The translations under genes were made by a program, and so were the position numbers. A model generated the notes under the pieces. It did not search any database and was not told the origin of the DNA. It saw only the letters and a program-made list of their open reading frames with translations. Below, piece after piece: positions 9,275-17,308 of a stretch of DNA of 57,500 bases. Each line of letters starts with the position of its first letter. Position 1 is the first letter of the stretch. This DNA is from an uncultured Tolumonas sp. (GTDB lineage Bacteria > Pseudomonadota > Gammaproteobacteria > Enterobacterales > Aeromonadaceae): contig NZ_OY781369.1 of the NCBI RefSeq assembly GCF_963676665.1, positions 30,001 through 87,500 on the forward strand. The letters run 5' to 3'.

Positions 9275-10717
9275 ATGATTAATTTTAAACCTATCAGTTT
9301 TGTCATTGGCTTGACGTTGTCAAAACTGGCGCTGTTCATGTGGCTACCATTGGTGGTCGCTTTTTCCAGTGGCACTGCCGGCACTGCTGAATTTTTAGCC
9401 TCAGCGGTATTAACGCATGTTGCGGCATTAGTTTTTACCCGCACCGGCTACCAGCAAGCTTTCCGACTGAGTGTCAGAGATATGTTTGTGCTGACGACAC
9501 TGGTATGGCTGATTGCCTGTGCCTTTGCAGCCCTGCCCTTCTTGTTCCTCAGTAAACTCAGCTTTACCGATGCCTATTTTGAAGCCATGTCGGGAATTAC
9601 CACGACCGGCTCTACAGTATTGCGCGGTTTAGACCATCTCCCACCAGCCATTCTGCTCTGGCGTTCCTTGCTGCAGTGGTTAGGGGGGATTGGATTTATT
9701 ATCTTAGCGGTCGCGGTACTGCCGTATCTGAATATCGGTGGGATGAAACTATTCCAAATGGAATCATCAGATCGTGCCGAAAAAGATTCCCCACGGATAT
9801 CCGCTGTCGCGCGGAATATTCTGGGTGCCTATATAGGCCTGACGATCCTGTGTTGCATCAGCTACTGGCTCAGTAATATGAGTCTGTTTGATGCCATCAA
9901 CCACGCCATGACCACCCTCAGTAGTGGCGGCTTTTCCACGCATGATGCCTCTATGGGCGCGTTTTCGGTTAAAGCACAATGGATGGCCTGCCTGTTTATG
10001 TTCTTAAGCGGTTTGCCGTTTATGCTGTACGTGCAAAGTATTCGGCGACGTGAAGGGTTACTTTTCCGCGATGCACAAGTCCGTGGCTTCTTTTGGTTGG
10101 TTGTTATCATCAGCTTGCTGATGACTGGATGGCTTTGGTACCGCAATGTATTTGATTTGGAAGATTCGTTACGAATTGCGTTCTTTAATGTGCTCTCCAT
10201 TCTCACTACCACTGGCTTTGGACTCACCGATTTCAGTACCTGGAGTAGCATGACAACGATCCTGTTTGTCTTCCTCATGCTATTAGGTGCCTGTTCTGGC
10301 TCAACATCCGGTGGTTTGAAAATATTCCGCATTCAAATTGCGGCGGCACTATTCCAGAAACAGGCTCGCCAGCTGATGCACCCAGCCGGTGTATTTCCGC
10401 AGAAATACAATGGTCGTCCAGTTAATGATGCAATTGTCCGTTCCATCGTTGCGTTTGTTTTGAGTTATCTGGCCGTCATTATCTGCAGTGCCACGCTATT
10501 AGGATTAATGGATATTCCACCAATCGATGCAATTTCCGGAGCGATGACGGCGGTGAGTAATGTTGGTTTAGGGATGGGACAAGTAATCGACACATCTGGC
10601 AATTATGCTGCCATTCCTGATCCCGCCAAATGGGTACTGGCTGCAGATATGCTGTTGGGGCGGTTAGAAATACTAACGATCGTCGTGTTGTTATTCCCTT
10701 CCTTCTGGAAAGACTAA
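9275..10717 (+). CDS. trkH: Trk potassium uptake membrane subunit TrkH
   Basis: Inner-membrane K+ channel-like subunit that works with TrkA. The 480-residue, strongly hydrophobic protein has about ten to twelve membrane segments in four pseudo-repeats. Their filter segments are visible as SGITTTGS, TLSSGGFST, LTTTGFGLT and VSNVGLGMG. The protein ends WKD, as in other TrkH proteins. A strong hairpin 22 bases after the stop ends the def-fmt-rsmB-trkA-trkH unit. Confidence 0.97.
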   Translation: MINFKPISFVIGLTLSKLALFMWLPLVVAFSSGTAGTAEFLASAVLTHVAALVFTRTGYQQAFRLSVRDMFVLTTLVWLIACAFAALPFLFLSKLSFTDAYFEAMSGITTTGSTVLRGLDHLPPAILLWRSLLQWLGGIGFIILAVAVLPYLNIGGMKLFQMESSDRAEKDSPRISAVARNILGAYIGLTILCCISYWLSNMSLFDAINHAMTTLSSGGFSTHDASMGAFSVKAQWMACLFMFLSGLPFMLYVQSIRRREGLLFRDAQVRGFFWLVVIISLLMTGWLWYRNVFDLEDSLRIAFFNVLSILTTTGFGLTDFSTWSSMTTILFVFLMLLGACSGSTSGGLKIFRIQIAAALFQKQARQLMHPAGVFPQKYNGRPVNDAIVRSIVAFVLSYLAVIICSATLLGLMDIPPIDAISGAMTAVSNVGLGMGQVIDTSGNYAAIPDPAKWVLAADMLLGRLEILTIVVLLFPSFWKD

Positions 10718-10739
10718 AACGGGCAGATCCGCAGAAACA

Positions 10740-10771
10740 AAAAAGCCACATGGTTCACATGTGGCTTTTTT
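10740..10771. terminator. Bidirectional terminator between trkH and nsrR
   Basis: A perfect 13-bp inverted repeat (AAAAAGCCACATG at 10740-10752 with CATGTGGCTTTTT at 10758-10770) has the loop GTTCA. The A run on one side and the T run on the other make it a Rho-independent terminator in both directions. It fits the convergent genes trkH (plus) and nsrR (minus). Confidence 0.9.
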
Positions 10772-10784
10772 ATCAACCTGATTT

Positions 10785-11240
10785 TTACGCTTCGCTGACG
10801 GTGGTAACCGGAATATCCAGCGCTAACAAACCACACATACGCTCTTTATCTCGGACCAGATCATCCAGCGTATATTCTGCCAGTACGCCCAGAAACGCAC
10901 GCATCGCTTTCCGCATAATAGCCTGGAAACGACAACCCGGTGCGAGGCGACATCCTTCGCGCTGACAATCCAGCAGACAGGTGACATTTTCCATATCCGC
11001 GATCACATCACGCAGATTGATCTCCAGACATGGGCGGGCAAGACGGATACCACCATGTTTACCACGAATGGTTTCAATATAGCCTTTCATGCCCAGCTGA
11101 TGCACAATTTTAACCACATGATTACGAGAAATAGTAAATCGATCAGCTACTTCCGTAATTGTGGATAATTGTTTTTCTGGCTGTAATGCCAAAAAAACCA
11201 GCGTACGTAACGCATAATCCGTAAATAGAGTCAGCTGCAT
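10785..11240 (-). CDS. nsrR: Nitric-oxide-sensing Rrf2-family repressor NsrR
   Basis: Rrf2-family transcription factor whose iron-sulphur cluster reacts with nitric oxide. The 151-residue protein opens MQLTLFTDYALRTLVFLA, with a winged helix including SRNHVVKIVHQLG and RGKHGGIRLARP. The cluster cysteines have NsrR spacing, C-x4-C-x5-C (DCQREGCRLAPGC), identical in spacing to E. coli NsrR; one further cysteine lies four residues earlier. IscR is the main alternative, but its cysteine spacing and recognition helix differ. No nitric-oxide detoxification gene is adjacent, so its targets lie elsewhere. Confidence 0.88.
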   Translation of the reverse strand: MQLTLFTDYALRTLVFLALQPEKQLSTITEVADRFTISRNHVVKIVHQLGMKGYIETIRGKHGGIRLARPCLEINLRDVIADMENVTCLLDCQREGCRLAPGCRFQAIMRKAMRAFLGVLAEYTLDDLVRDKERMCGLLALDIPVTTVSEA

Positions 11241-11389
11241 AATATATCTTTCTACTCGCTATGAATTCATTCGCCATCATTCAGACATTGTGTGTCATAG
11301 GATGAGAGAACAACGTTTATATATGTAATAATACAACCCACTAAGATTTTGCTTCTTGATAAAAGATCAATTTTTAGCGAAGTTGCCCG

Positions 11390-11417
11390 CATTTTTGTCG
11401 ATTAACTGACAAAAATG
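11390..11417. promoter_or_regulatory. Perfect inverted repeat between nsrR and trmL
   Basis: CATTTTTGTC (11390-11399) and GACAAAAATG (11408-11417) form a perfect 10-bp inverted repeat with an 8-base centre. It lies 43 bases before the trmL start in the 220-base region shared with divergent nsrR. It does not look like the AAGATGYATTT-type NsrR site. It could be an operator or an mRNA hairpin; no regulator is assigned. Confidence 0.5.
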
Positions 11418-11460
11418 GCAGTCGCCTCTACTAACCACTGAAAGAAATACACGACCTTTT

Positions 11461-11925
11461 ATGTTGCACATTGCGCTGTATGAACCTGAGATCCCACCCA
11501 ACACTGGTAATATTATTCGCCTATGCGCTAATACCGGCTATTTCTTGCATCTGATAGAACCCATGGGGTTCGCTTGGGATGACAAACGGTTACGCCGTGC
11601 AGGGCTGGATTATCACGAATTTGCCGACATCAAGCGGCACGCTAATTTTGACGATTTTTTGAGTTCAGTGGGTAATGCCCGAATTTTTGCCTGCACCACC
11701 AAAGGCAAGGCATATCCGTCAGAAGCCGGTTTTGTCGCAGGAGATGTTTTACTGTTTGGCCCGGAAACGAGAGGCTTACCAATGTCGATCATTGAAAGTC
11801 TACCGGAAGCTCAACGCTTACGGATACCGATGTTACCGCAAAGTCGCAGTATGAATCTTTCCAACGCGGTATCAGTATTTGTGTATGAAAGCTGGCGCCA
11901 GTTGGGTTTCTACGGCGCTATTTAA
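11461..11925 (+). CDS. trmL: tRNA (cytidine/uridine-34-2'-O)-methyltransferase
   Basis: SPOUT-class methyltransferase that 2'-O-methylates wobble base 34 of the tRNA-Leu isoacceptors. The 154-residue protein is a minimal SPOUT knot without an extra RNA-binding domain. The family motifs are present: [18 protein letters not shown] near the start, FGPETRGLP in the middle and [18 protein letters not shown] near the C-terminus, the latter two forming the cofactor knot. It appears to be a single gene between divergent nsrR and convergent lexA. Confidence 0.95.
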   Translation: MLHIALYEPEIPPNTGNIIRLCANTGYFLHLIEPMGFAWDDKRLRRAGLDYHEFADIKRHANFDDFLSSVGNARIFACTTKGKAYPSEAGFVAGDVLLFGPETRGLPMSIIESLPEAQRLRIPMLPQSRSMNLSNAVSVFVYESWRQLGFYGAI

Positions 11926-11938
11926 TACATTGAACACG

Positions 11939-11963
11939 CAGTGAGCCGATTGCCGACTCACTG
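11939..11963. terminator. Weak hairpin between trmL and lexA
   Basis: CAGTGAG (11939-11945) pairs perfectly with CTCACTG (11957-11963) across an 11-base loop, in the 51-base gap between the convergent trmL and lexA stops. No clear T run follows on either strand, so it is only a candidate terminator. Confidence 0.4.
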
Positions 11964-11976
11964 TGCTATATCTCAA

Positions 11977-12597
11977 TCACATCCAACTGCCGTTACGGAT
12001 CACACCAACGGCCAAGCCTTCGATACTGAGTGCTTCTTGAGTCAGATCGACGACGATCGGCTGTAACTCTTCGTTTTCCGGCAATAACCGCACAACATGC
12101 CCTTTGCGTTCAAAACGTTTCACCGTTACTTCATCATCGCCTACCCGCGCGACAACCACTTGCCCGTTATTGGCTTGTGTTGTTTTATGCACCGCCAGTA
12201 GGTCGCCATCCAAAATGCCGATATCTTTCATACTCATGCCCTGCACGCGCAGTAAGAAATCGGCATGCGGATGAAACAATGCGCCATCTATCTTATAGTG
12301 GGTTTCAATATGTTGTTCCGCCAGAATAGGCTCTCCGGCAGCCACACGACCAATCAGTGGCAAGCCCAGATCTTCTTCCGGCTCTTCATTTAACAGCTGA
12401 ATACCGCGCGACGTTCCCGGCATCATGTGAATGACACCTTTACGAGCTAATGCTTTCAGGTGTTCTTCCGCCGCATTCGCGGACTTAAAACCAAGCTCGG
12501 AAGCAATTTCAGCACGTGTCGGCGGCATACCAGTTTGTTGAACCGCAGAGCGAATAAGCGCCAATACTTCGGCTTGACGAGGAGTTAACTGCTTCAT
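11977..12597 (-). CDS. lexA: SOS repressor LexA
   Basis: Represses SOS genes until RecA filaments trigger its self-cleavage. The 206-residue protein has the N-terminal winged helix (recognition region about 28-47, [21 protein letters not shown]). The cleavage site is Ala87-Gly88 (RVAAGEP), and the latent protease dyad is Ser122 (QGMSMKD) and Lys160 (VTVKRFE). All parts needed for repression and cleavage are intact. Two consensus LexA boxes lie just upstream, so it is autoregulated. ubiC-ubiA precede it on the same strand, without the plsB and dgkA genes found between them in E. coli. Confidence 0.97.
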   Translation of the reverse strand: MKQLTPRQAEVLALIRSAVQQTGMPPTRAEIASELGFKSANAAEEHLKALARKGVIHMMPGTSRGIQLLNEEPEEDLGLPLIGRVAAGEPILAEQHIETHYKIDGALFHPHADFLLRVQGMSMKDIGILDGDLLAVHKTTQANNGQVVVARVGDDEVTVKRFERKGHVVRLLPENEELQPIVVDLTQEALSIEGLAVGVIRNGSWM

Positions 12598-12606
12598 GAG
12601 ATAAGC

Positions 12607-12622
12607 CTGTGTTTTTATACAG
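12607..12622. promoter_or_regulatory. LexA box, proximal
   Basis: CTGTGTTTTTATACAG fits the SOS consensus CTGT-N8-ACAG exactly. It is ten bases before the lexA start. Confidence 0.9.
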
Positions 12623-12626
12623 ATAA

Positions 12627-12642
12627 CTGTGAGTATATACAG
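12627..12642. promoter_or_regulatory. LexA box, distal
   Basis: CTGTGAGTATATACAG fits CTGT-N8-ACAG exactly and its right half extends to the fuller TATATACAGT form. It starts 20 bases from the proximal box, so two LexA dimers would bind side by side, the same arrangement as at E. coli lexA. Confidence 0.92.
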
Positions 12643-12680
12643 TTATCTGTCACAAGCAAAGGGCATCGCGGTGTTTGATA

Positions 12681-13541
12681 TCAGGAAGCGAGTATAATTC
12701 CAATAAAAACGAACATCCCCACCCAGTTATTGTTCAGGAAAGCGCGAAAACACGCTTCGCGCTGACGATGGCGAATGAGCCATTGTTGGTAAATAAAGAA
12801 TCCACTTGTCAGCAACAACAGCAGATAATAACTCGGTGCAAGTTGTTCCAACCAACCGATCAGACACAACAAGCCCAGCGTCAGGCACTGCAATAATGCG
12901 ATGTAATGCCGGTCATAACGGCCAAACAAAATCGCCGTCGATTTCACGCCAATCTTTAAATCATCGTCGCGATCGACCATGGCGTACATGGTGTCGTAAG
13001 CAATAGTCCAGACTAAGTTAGCCAAAAACAACAGCCAAGTGGTCAAACTCAGCTGTCCGGCTACTGCGCCATAAGCCATTGGGATCGACCAGGAAAAGGC
13101 CATCCCTAACACCAATTGTGGTAATGACGTTACCCGCTTCATAAACGGATAAATGGACGCCAGCAGCAACCCACCGACAGAGAGATAAATCGTGAATTGA
13201 TTCAGTTGCCACACCAAAACAAATGCAATGACGACGAGCAGAAAAAAGAACAGTAATGCTTGCGTAGTCGAAAGACGCCCGGCAGGTAATGGACGTAGTG
13301 CGGTGCGTTTTACATAACCATCAACGTTGCGATCGGCATAATCGTTGATCACACACCCCGCCGAACGCATCACAAACACTCCGGCAATAAAAATGAGTAA
13401 TACAGAAAATGGTGGGACGCCATCAGCAGCTAACCATAAAGCCCATAAGGTCGGCCACAACAATAACAAGGTACCAATCGGTTTATCTAACCGAGCTAAT
13501 TGCCAATACGGTTGCCATTGTGCGGGTAAAACAAAAACCAT
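12681..13541 (-). CDS. ubiA: 4-hydroxybenzoate octaprenyltransferase
   Basis: Inner-membrane prenyltransferase that attaches the polyprenyl tail to 4-hydroxybenzoate in ubiquinone synthesis. The 286-residue protein has about eight membrane segments and both Mg-diphosphate aspartate motifs: NDYADRNVD (66-74) and [17 protein letters not shown] in the second half. It starts two bases after ubiC, which makes its substrate, so the two are translated as a pair. Confidence 0.96.
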   Translation of the reverse strand: MVFVLPAQWQPYWQLARLDKPIGTLLLLWPTLWALWLAADGVPPFSVLLIFIAGVFVMRSAGCVINDYADRNVDGYVKRTALRPLPAGRLSTTQALLFFFLLVVIAFVLVWQLNQFTIYLSVGGLLLASIYPFMKRVTSLPQLVLGMAFSWSIPMAYGAVAGQLSLTTWLLFLANLVWTIAYDTMYAMVDRDDDLKIGVKSTAILFGRYDRHYIALLQCLTLGLLCLIGWLEQLAPSYYLLLLLTSGFFIYQQWLIRHRQREACFRAFLNNNWVGMFVFIGIILAS

Positions 13542-13543
13542 TG

Positions 13544-14134
13544 CTACACTCCATACATCGGGTGTTCAGGTAAAAAAACTTCCGTCAACGAGATCTGACA
13601 AGAGCGAAACTGCAATCGTGAACGCCGTCCCCAGAGTGGTTGTGTCGCCGAACAACCCCAAGTCGGTAATATCGCCAAGAAAGCGTCGCTCTGACTAAAA
13701 TCCGCCACCTCAAAATGTCGCAAGCCAATGTCATCATCAGCAAACAGCAAGACGCCCAAGGGCTCGGTTGACCAGTTAGATAACGCAGGTTCATTGGCAA
13801 GTTGTAATGCATTAACTACTGTTAAACCCCAGATCCAGGGTTGTTGTCCATCAGATAACAAAACTTGTCGCATTAACTGTGAACTATCAACGTAACTTGT
13901 TGTTTGCCAACCCGAGGTGAGTAGCTGCAATGACAGAGAGGCGGTATATTGTTGTAGTTTCGCGGTAAGCGATCCTGAGTCTTGCAGCCAGTAGCGGTAT
14001 TCTTCTGGCAACATAACTGCTGCCGCATCTGACCAGGTCAGTGCCTGAATATGAGTGACATCAGGCAGCGGATCGCATTGTCGGTGGATCGCGCTTGACG
14101 AAGTTGCGTTTGCCTTGAACAATTTGCTTATCAC
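13544..14134 (-). CDS. ubiC: Chorismate lyase
   Basis: Splits chorismate into 4-hydroxybenzoate and pyruvate, the first ubiquinone-specific step. Family marks are [27 protein letters not shown] near the C-terminus and the end [11 protein letters not shown]. The reading frame gives 196 residues from a GTG at 14134, about 30 more than E. coli UbiC, and the extra residues are all N-terminal. No ATG lies nearer the conserved start, so the true start is uncertain. Divergent fliL-like begins only 36 bases away. Confidence 0.9.
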   Translation of the reverse strand: MISKLFKANATSSSAIHRQCDPLPDVTHIQALTWSDAAAVMLPEEYRYWLQDSGSLTAKLQQYTASLSLQLLTSGWQTTSYVDSSQLMRQVLLSDGQQPWIWGLTVVNALQLANEPALSNWSTEPLGVLLFADDDIGLRHFEVADFSQSDAFLAILPTWGCSATQPLWGRRSRLQFRSCQISLTEVFLPEHPMYGV

Positions 14135-14170
14135 CGAATTTAACAGTCTCTCATCTTTCGGAAATCATTT

Positions 14171-14605
14171 ATGAAAACGATATTACGTTTGTTTTGGCTA
14201 TGCTGCCTGCTTCCCTTTCTGGCACTGGCATCAGAAGGTGGTGGTGAAGGTGAAGGCAAAGAAGCGGTTGATCCTAACAAACCCGTTATTTCCTATTTCT
14301 CGCTTGATCCAGAAATCATTACTAATTACATCACGGCCAACAACGAGATGGGATATATCCGCATCAAGATTGAGGTCATGGTCAACACACTCGGTGATCT
14401 CGCATTGGTACAAAAACATGAACCTTTGATCCGCGACACCATTAACGATGTCTTAGGCAAAGAAACAGTTGAACATATTCGTTCACTCAAAGGCCGCGAT
14501 CTTATCCGTCAGGAATGTCAGGATAAAGTGAATGAGCGTTTACTGAAAGAAACCGGTAAGCCCATTGTGCGCGAGTTAATCTTCACCAACTATCTCTATC
14601 AATAA
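14171..14605 (+). CDS. FliL-like exported protein, away from flagellar genes
   Basis: A 144-residue protein with a hydrophobic N-terminus (about 4-20, ending LALAS), a Gly/Glu-rich linker (EGGGEGEGKEA) and a FliL-type domain. The domain runs from YFSLDPEIITNY through RIKIEVMV to the end IVRELIFTNYLYQ. FliL proteins sit in the inner membrane around the flagellar stator. Here the hydrophobic segment is followed by a small-residue site, so it could be a cleaved signal peptide or an anchor. No flagellar gene is nearby. Similar stand-alone FliL-like genes occur in Vibrio and Shewanella. A role in motility is inference only. Confidence 0.75.
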   Translation: MKTILRLFWLCCLLPFLALASEGGGEGEGKEAVDPNKPVISYFSLDPEIITNYITANNEMGYIRIKIEVMVNTLGDLALVQKHEPLIRDTINDVLGKETVEHIRSLKGRDLIRQECQDKVNERLLKETGKPIVRELIFTNYLYQ

Positions 14606-14611
14606 ATCGGC

Positions 14612-15442
14612 TTAATTGGCTTTAGGGATAGCACGATGGCTATCCCGCCACCCTTGAATTAACCCCACCAGCAAACCACCCAGATGAGCCAAATTCGCGG
14701 TATTTAATCCAAATAAGTTCGTGAACCCAACCACCAACCAAACCAGCATAAAGATAAACAGGCCGTCAGATACCGCAACCTGTGATTGTTCTTCTGAACC
14801 ACGCTCACGTAACCATAAATAGCCAATCAGCGCATAGGTAACACCGGATAATCCGCCGAACTCCGCCCCTGACACCATGGCCTGTAATACATTCGGGATC
14901 AATGCCCCCGAGAACAACAATATGGCTAACTTACCGGCACCATAGCGATGCTCAAGACGCCCACCGAGATACCACCACCAAGCCAAATTAAACAGCAGAT
15001 GTAAGACTGAAAAATGCAGCAGCACTGGGGTGATCAGTCGCCAGACTTGCCCACGCTGCCATGGCCATTCAAAGGATAATAACGTTTCAACCGGTATAGT
15101 TAACCAATACAGCAGGAACACCCCAGCAGTCAGGACTGTCACTAGCAGCATCAGCGGTTGCGCTTGCAACATCAGCTCAGTTAATAATCCTGAATCGGTA
15201 GTGGAATGCCATGAGGTCGGTTTTTCTTGTTGCCAGGCCGCTTCACGATAACGCGCATGATGCGGTTCGCGAACAAACCGTTGCACTTCCTGTTCAGCCA
15301 TGGCGGCTTGTTTATCATCCAGCAACCACAACGCAACGCCGGTTTCTGAGACTTGCAGCTGACAAGGCATATGGCGGCTTTGTAAATAATCCGCCAGCAT
15401 CTGTGCTAACTGCGGATCATTGAGTTGGATCAGTAAAATCAT
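14612..15442 (-). CDS. glpG: Rhomboid intramembrane serine protease GlpG
   Basis: Cleaves transmembrane substrates inside the lipid bilayer. The 276-residue protein has a soluble N-terminal cytosolic domain (about 1-70) and a six-helix membrane core. The catalytic pair is Ser199 (GGLSGVTYA) and His253 (NLAHLGG), with the oxyanion-side HLLFN motif (His148, Asn152) and the structural WR in helix-loop 1 (134-135). Its start overlaps the glpE stop by four bases (ATGA), so translation is coupled to glpE. The glpD and glpR genes that accompany it in E. coli are absent. Confidence 0.96.
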   Translation of the reverse strand: MILLIQLNDPQLAQMLADYLQSRHMPCQLQVSETGVALWLLDDKQAAMAEQEVQRFVREPHHARYREAAWQQEKPTSWHSTTDSGLLTELMLQAQPLMLLVTVLTAGVFLLYWLTIPVETLLSFEWPWQRGQVWRLITPVLLHFSVLHLLFNLAWWWYLGGRLEHRYGAGKLAILLFSGALIPNVLQAMVSGAEFGGLSGVTYALIGYLWLRERGSEEQSQVAVSDGLFIFMLVWLVVGFTNLFGLNTANLAHLGGLLVGLIQGWRDSHRAIPKAN

Positions 15443-15759
15443 ACCGTCGCCGTGAATGGATAAATTTGTTTCCAGCCTTCAAATCCACCGTCCACACTAT
15501 AGACCGTCTGATAACCCAGGCTCGTCAGATAATTAGCCACCCCCTGACTACTGTTTCCGTGATAACACATGACTAATACAGGCGTTTCTTTGCTTACCTG
15601 TTCGACAAAAGCCGGTAGAGTGTCATTGGTCAGATGGAAGGCATTGTCGACGTGAGCCGCATTAAATGATGCCGCATCACGGATATCAGTCAGACAAACG
15701 GTGGGTTGTTTCAGCAGCTTGGCTGCCTGCTCTAAAGAAATGCGGGTAAACTGAGTCAT
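15439..15759 (-). CDS. glpE: Thiosulfate sulfurtransferase GlpE (rhodanese)
   Basis: Single-domain rhodanese that moves sulphane sulphur from thiosulfate to cyanide or thiol acceptors. At 106 residues it is the size of E. coli GlpE. The catalytic cysteine is Cys65 in the active-site loop CYHGNSS, the GlpE-type loop, and DIRDAASFNAAHV provides the CH2A-type motif. It is the first gene of a glpE-glpG pair. Its physiological acceptor cannot be read from the context. Confidence 0.95.
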   Translation of the reverse strand: MTQFTRISLEQAAKLLKQPTVCLTDIRDAASFNAAHVDNAFHLTNDTLPAFVEQVSKETPVLVMCYHGNSSQGVANYLTSLGYQTVYSVDGGFEGWKQIYPFTATV

Positions 15760-15828
15760 TCTCTATCTCCTCGACGGAATGCACACAGTTTACCCGATTG
15801 TTACAGAAAAGATCTGTTTTTGAAAAAA

Positions 15829-16533
15829 TTAACCGCCCAGATACGCGTTACGTACCGCAGGGTTGGCCAGCAATGCGGCACCGGTGTCTTCCAGCACGAT
15901 ACGACCTGTTTCCAGCACATACCCACGATCGGCCAGTTTCAGTGCCTGATTGGCATTTTGTTCCACCAGAAAGATGGTCATGCCGCGTTCACGCAATTGC
16001 TGCACGATATCAAAAATCTGTTGGATCACGATTGGCGCCAAGCCTAATGACGGCTCATCCAGAAACAGCAAACGTGGTTTGCTCATCAGGGCGCGACCGA
16101 TCGCCAGCATCTGCTGCTCACCACCCGACATCGTGCCAGCACGTTGATTGATACGTTCTTTCAGACGTGGGAACAGGTTAAACACCTCATCCATCAGCGC
16201 GATTTTTTCTGCTTTATCATTGACGAAAAACGCGCCCATGCTCAGGTTTTCTTCCACGGTCAGACGGGAGAAAATACGACGGCCTTCCGGCACAATCGCA
16301 ATATCACCACGCATGATGGAAGACGTTGAATCCTGAGTAATGTCTTTACCTTCAAACAGGATCTGCCCCTGGGATGGTTTGGGATCACCACAAATAGTCA
16401 TCAACAGGGTGGTTTTACCTGCACCATTGGCACCGATCAGCGAAACAATCTCGCCTTTTTTGATGTGCACACTGACATCAGTTAATGCTGCAATCTTACC
16501 GTAGAAGGTAGAGACGTTTTTTACTTCTAACAT
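15829..16533 (-). CDS. livF: Branched-chain amino acid ABC transporter ATPase LivF
   Basis: One of the two ATPases that drive uptake of leucine, isoleucine and valine. The 234-residue protein has Walker A GANGAGKTT (34-42), the signature SGGEQQ, Walker B LLFLDEPSLGLAP and the switch histidine form VEQN. It is the last gene of livK-livH-livM-livG-livF, ten bases after livG. The VEQN form instead of IEHD marks the LivF rather than the LivG ATPase. Confidence 0.96.
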   Translation of the reverse strand: MLEVKNVSTFYGKIAALTDVSVHIKKGEIVSLIGANGAGKTTLLMTICGDPKPSQGQILFEGKDITQDSTSSIMRGDIAIVPEGRRIFSRLTVEENLSMGAFFVNDKAEKIALMDEVFNLFPRLKERINQRAGTMSGGEQQMLAIGRALMSKPRLLFLDEPSLGLAPIVIQQIFDIVQQLRERGMTIFLVEQNANQALKLADRGYVLETGRIVLEDTGAALLANPAVRNAYLGG

Positions 16534-16543
16534 CGGCTATCTC

Positions 16544-17308
16544 CTATGATTCGCCCAAATAGGCCTTGATCACGGCCGGATTATCACGCACTTCAGCAGG
16601 TTTACCCTCTGCCAACGGCGTGCCCTGATTCACTACGAAGATATGATCAGAAATATCCATGACCAGTTTCATATCGTGTTCGATCAACAGCACTGAAACA
16701 TCAAACTGATCGCGCAACTGGCGGATCAGATTGTTCAGATCTTCGGTTTCTTTCGGATTCAGACCGGCGGCAGGTTCATCCAACATCAGGATCTTTGGTT
16801 GCGTACACATACAACGGGCGATTTCCAGACGACGCTGTTGACCATATGCCAAGTTACCCGCAGAACGGTTAGATAAATCGGTCAACCCGATGGTATCCAG
16901 CCAGAATTTCGCACGGTCCAACGCTTCTTTTTCAGAACGACGGAATGCAGGTGTTTTAAACAAACCGGCAAGAAAATTGGTGTTCATGTGGCGATGTTGC
17001 GCCACCAGCAGGTTTTCCAGCACCGTCATCTCTTTAAACAGACGCACATGCTGGAAAGTCCGCACGATGCCTTTACGGGCAATTTCATGCCCTGGCAGCC
17101 CTTGGATCTCCTCACCACGGAAACGGATCACCCCGTGCGTTGGTTTGTAAAAACCGGTCAAGCAGTTAAAGACTGTAGTTTTACCGGCGCCATTCGGCCC
17201 GATAATAGAGACAATTTCTTTCTCTCTGAGCTGTAACGCCACGCCATTGACAGCCAGCAAGCCGCCGAAACGCATGGAGAGATTAGAGACTTCTAATAAC
17301 TTACTCAT
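16544..17308 (-). CDS. livG: Branched-chain amino acid ABC transporter ATPase LivG
   Basis: Second ATPase of the Liv transporter, 254 residues. It shows Walker [10 protein letters not shown] (37-45), the signature region [15 protein letters not shown], where LivG has AYGQQR in place of the usual SGGQ, Walker [14 protein letters not shown] and the switch IEHD. Its start overlaps the livM stop by four bases (ATGA). Confidence 0.96.
   Translation of the reverse strand: MSKLLEVSNLSMRFGGLLAVNGVALQLREKEIVSIIGPNGAGKTTVFNCLTGFYKPTHGVIRFRGEEIQGLPGHEIARKGIVRTFQHVRLFKEMTVLENLLVAQHRHMNTNFLAGLFKTPAFRRSEKEALDRAKFWLDTIGLTDLSNRSAGNLAYGQQRRLEIARCMCTQPKILMLDEPAAGLNPKETEDLNNLIRQLRDQFDVSVLLIEHDMKLVMDISDHIFVVNQGTPLAEGKPAEVRDNPAVIKAYLGES

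Noticed and set aside
15803-15817. Small hairpin between livF and glpE
   Set aside because: Only a 5-bp stem; too weak to call a terminator, although the T-rich flank is suggestive.
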